Source of the DNA: Gammaproteobacteria bacterium RBG_16_57_12
GTDB lineage: Bacteria > Pseudomonadota > Gammaproteobacteria > RBG-16-57-12
DNA: 6,617 bases
Direction of reading: 5' to 3'
Assembly (NCBI GenBank): GCA_001801365.1
Contig: MGXL01000023.1
Span: 852 to 7,468, forward strand
This document shows positions 4,843-6,617 of this stretch, one piece after another. The notes under the pieces were generated by a model, which saw only the letters and a program-made list of their open reading frames with translations, searched no databases and was not told the origin of the DNA. The position numbers and the translations under genes were made by a program. Positions within the stretch are counted from its first letter, which is position 1; each line of letters starts with the position of its first letter.

Positions 4843-6171
4843 TTAGGGTATCGTAGCGAGGGCCCGCGCGTAAAGATCATGCTCGCTGGCGCCGGTGATC
4901 TCCACATCCAGAAATTCGCCCGCCAAGGCGGCGATGTCTCCCTCGACAAACACCACGCCATCCACCTGGGGGGCATCCGCCGCACGGCGGGCGACGATGC
5001 CCTCGTCATCCACCGTATCGACCAGCACCGTCACCCGCTGACCGATGCAGCGCTGCAATTTGGCGGCGCTGATCTTTGCCTGTAGCGCCATGAAGGTTTC
5101 CAGGCGTTGCTGTTTGACCTCTTCCGGCACCGGATTGGGCAGTTGATTGGCCATGGCGCCCTCCACCGGCGAATAGGCGAAACAACCCACTCGATCCAGT
5201 TGGGCCTCCTGCAGAAAATCCAGTAACAGCCGGAAATCCGCCTCGGTTTCGCCGGGGAAGCCGACGATGAAGGTGCTGCGCAGGGTGATCTCGGGGCAGA
5301 TCTCGCGCCAGCGGTGGATGCGTTCCAGGGTATTTTCACTGCTGGCCGGGCGTTTCATGGCCTTGAGTATCGCAGGGCTGGCGTGCTGGAAGGGTACATC
5401 CAGATAGGGCAGGATCCGGCCTTCGGCCATCAGGGGGATCACCTCGTCGACATGCGGATAGGGGTAGACATAATGCAGCCGCACCCACACGCCCAGCTTG
5501 CCCAACTGCGTTGCCAAGTCGGTGAAGCGGGTCTTCACCGGCCGGCCCTGCCAGAAGCCGGAGCGGTATTTCACATCCACGCCATAGGCGCTGGTGTCCT
5601 GTGAAATGACCAGCAATTCCTTCACGCCCGCCTGAACCAGATTCTCCGCCTCCTGCAGCACCTCGCCGATCGGCCGGCTGACCAGGTCGCCGCGCAGTGC
5701 GGGGATGATGCAAAAGGTGCAGCGGTGATTGCAGCCCTCGGAAATTTTCAGGTAGGCATAGTGCCGGGGCGTCAGGCGGATGCCCTGCGGGGGTATCAGG
5801 CTGGTGTAAGGGTCATGCTGCGGCGGCAGGTGGTTATGCACCGCCGTCATCACGTCATGCAGGGCATGGGGGCCGGTCACCGCCAGTACCTGGGGATAGT
5901 TGTCGATGACGGTCGTGCCCTTGGCGCCCAGACAGCCGGTGACGATGACCTTGCCGTTTTCCGCCAGCGCCTCACCGATGGCGTCCAGGGATTCCTCCAC
6001 CGCGGCATCGATAAACCCGCAGGTATTGATCACCACCAGGTCGGCGTTTTCATAGGTGGGGCTGATGGCATAACCCTCGGCGCGTAACTGGGTGATGATA
6101 TGCTCGGAATCGACCAGCGCCTTGGGGCAGCCGAGGCTGATGAATCCGACCTTGGGTTGATACTGCTTCAT
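4843..6171 (-). CDS. rimO: Ribosomal protein S12 methylthiotransferase RimO
   Basis: RimO is a radical-SAM enzyme that adds a methylthio group to a conserved aspartate (Asp89 in E. coli) of ribosomal protein S12. The 442 residues match the family. The N-terminal UPF0004 domain has the three ligands of the auxiliary [4Fe-4S] cluster: Cys15 ([12 protein letters not shown]), Cys51 (NTCGFI) and Cys80 (TGCLGA). The radical-SAM cluster motif is Cys147-x3-Cys151-x2-Cys154 ([17 protein letters not shown]). The [10 protein letters not shown] and [17 protein letters not shown] stretches favour RimO over the tRNA enzyme MiaB. The TRAM substrate-binding domain lies at about 370-440. All key cysteines are present. 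The gene stands alone, convergent with the small gene at 4506 and divergent from the dehydrogenase gene at 6400. Confidence 0.97.
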   Translation of the reverse strand: MKQYQPKVGFISLGCPKALVDSEHIITQLRAEGYAISPTYENADLVVINTCGFIDAAVEESLDAIGEALAENGKVIVTGCLGAKGTTVIDNYPQVLAVTGPHALHDVMTAVHNHLPPQHDPYTSLIPPQGIRLTPRHYAYLKISEGCNHRCTFCIIPALRGDLVSRPIGEVLQEAENLVQAGVKELLVISQDTSAYGVDVKYRSGFWQGRPVKTRFTDLATQLGKLGVWVRLHYVYPYPHVDEVIPLMAEGRILPYLDVPFQHASPAILKAMKRPASSENTLERIHRWREICPEITLRSTFIVGFPGETEADFRLLLDFLQEAQLDRVGCFAYSPVEGAMANQLPNPVPEEVKQQRLETFMALQAKISAAKLQRCIGQRVTVLVDTVDDEGIVARRAADAPQVDGVVFVEGDIAALAGEFLDVEITGASEHDLYARALATIP

Positions 6172-6203
6172 TATAGAGTGCCTGCTTGGGGATAAAGGCG
6201 GCT

Positions 6204-6209
6204 ATTCTA
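6204..6209 (-). promoter_or_regulatory. Possible rimO -10 box
   Basis: TAGAAT on the minus strand (6209-6204) matches the -10 consensus at 5 of 6 positions and lies 33 bp before the rimO start. The best -35 candidates (TTTACC at 15 nt, ACTTTA at 17 nt) are weak. Confidence 0.35.
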
Positions 6210-6303
6210 CCGCAAGATGGAGTGGGTAAAGTATAAGTGTAGTATTGTGGGTATCGAGGCATAAGTGGTTTAAACAACAAGAAGCATGGTTAAAAAAATC
6301 GAA

Positions 6304-6328
6304 CTGTATGATACTAATATTCATACAG
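6304..6328. promoter_or_regulatory. 25-bp palindrome, possible operator upstream of the dehydrogenase gene
   Basis: CTGTATGA (6304-6311) and TCATACAG (6321-6328) are perfect inverted arms around the AT-rich spacer TACTAATAT. -10-like hexamers (TATGAT, TAATAT) overlap it on the plus strand, so a bound regulator could block transcription of the gene at 6400. On the minus strand a run of seven T follows the palindrome after 5 nt, so a weak terminator is the alternative reading. Confidence 0.4.
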
Positions 6329-6337
6329 GGCGGGCGC

Positions 6338-6360
6338 GGGCGGACACAACCCGTCCGCCC
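6338..6360. other. GC-rich hairpin in the leader of the dehydrogenase gene
   Basis: GGGCGGAC (6338-6345) and GTCCGCCC (6353-6360) form a perfect 8-bp stem with a 7-nt loop, ending 40 bp before the start codon. No T-tract follows on the plus strand, so it is not a standard terminator; it may affect leader structure. Confidence 0.5.
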
Positions 6361-6399
6361 CCTCGATATTGAACATTAGGGTGCATCGCGGAGGTCGTG

Positions 6400-6617
6400 A
6401 TGAAGGCCATACAGATGATGAGGACCGGCACGCCGGACGTGCTGGAGCTGCACGAAGTGGCGGAGCCGGTCATTCAGGCCCCCACGCAGATCAAGGTCAA
6501 GCTGAAGGCGGCGGGCGTCAATCCGGTGGATACCAAACTGCGTTCGCGCGGTTTGTATTTTGACAATGCCCTGCCCGCGATACTGGGGTGCGATGGCGCC
6601 GGCGTGGTGGTGGAGGC
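6400..6617 (+). CDS. Zinc-type alcohol dehydrogenase / quinone oxidoreductase (MDR superfamily), partial
   Basis: Seventy-two codons plus two bases are visible before the window edge. The translation MKAIQMMRTGTPDVLELHEV is a typical MDR start. It is followed by IKVKLKAAGVNPVDTKLRSRG (residues 31-51), the GVNPVD signature of the quinone-reductase/zeta-crystallin branch, and by PAILGCDGAGVVVE (59-72), which matches the substrate-domain GxDxxGVV motif. Asn41 and Asp44 are the usual catalytic-domain residues in this branch. The NAD(P)H-binding Rossmann domain lies outside the window, so cofactor and substrate cannot be judged. Start: GGAGG (6390-6394) with 5-nt spacing. A palindrome and a strong hairpin precede it. 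It diverges from rimO. Confidence 0.88.
   Translation, partial: MKAIQMMRTGTPDVLELHEVAEPVIQAPTQIKVKLKAAGVNPVDTKLRSRGLYFDNALPAILGCDGAGVVVE

Noticed and set aside
6304..6328. LexA box (CTGT...ACAG)
   Set aside because: The arms are separated by 17 bases instead of the 8 in a gammaproteobacterial LexA site.
6291..6328. Rho-independent terminator on the minus strand
   Set aside because: The stem is AT-rich, the loop is 9 nt, and the T-run begins 5 nt after it. No leftward gene lies upstream in the window to need it.

Overview
The window holds the integrase end of an integron next to core chromosomal genes, most likely from an environmental gammaproteobacterium. The core genes (ttcA, rimO, an alcohol/quinone dehydrogenase gene) and the integrase gene are GC-rich, while the cassettes are clearly more AT-rich. 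REP-type palindromes of the kind known from Pseudomonas and relatives also fit a gammaproteobacterium. The genus cannot be named from this sequence.

Positions 1-1843 are the integron array and its control region. The integrase gene (intI, 1844-2824) points right and the cassettes point left from a shared attI/promoter region, which is the standard divergent layout. From the integrase outward the cassettes are: (1) a GNAT acetyltransferase with a 63-bp attC, (2) an HNH-nuclease-like protein with an 81-bp attC, and (3) a secreted staphylococcal-nuclease-like protein that runs off the window edge. The cassette joints are visible at base level: in cassettes 1 and 2 the R'' box of the attC is the exact complement of the core at that same cassette's start. 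A TTGACA-type promoter on the minus strand at about 1728-1757 is the likely array promoter Pc.

Positions 2825-3260 are a junction region. A frameshifted RhuM-like remnant lies just behind intI, followed by an inverted pair of REP palindromes, a truncated third REP, and three tandem copies of a 36-bp repeat. A diverged inverted copy of this 36-bp repeat forms the leader of ttcA and ends in its start codon, so ttcA is bracketed by related sequences.

Positions 3273-6171 are housekeeping genes: ttcA (minus), a small unrecognised gene (4506-4829, plus) and rimO (minus). TtcA (tRNA C32 thiolation) and RimO (methylthiolation of ribosomal protein S12) are both Fe-S enzymes that add sulfur to the translation apparatus. 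The 340-bp gap between ttcA and the small gene contains a GGA-rich stretch with GGA in hairpin loops and a 69-bp element with perfect 9-bp inverted ends.

Positions 6172-6617 hold the rimO promoter region, a palindrome and a GC-rich hairpin, and then the start of an MDR-family oxidoreductase gene cut by the window edge. The most interesting parts are the three-cassette integron, with two nuclease-type cassette products, and the unexplained 36-bp repeat family around ttcA.
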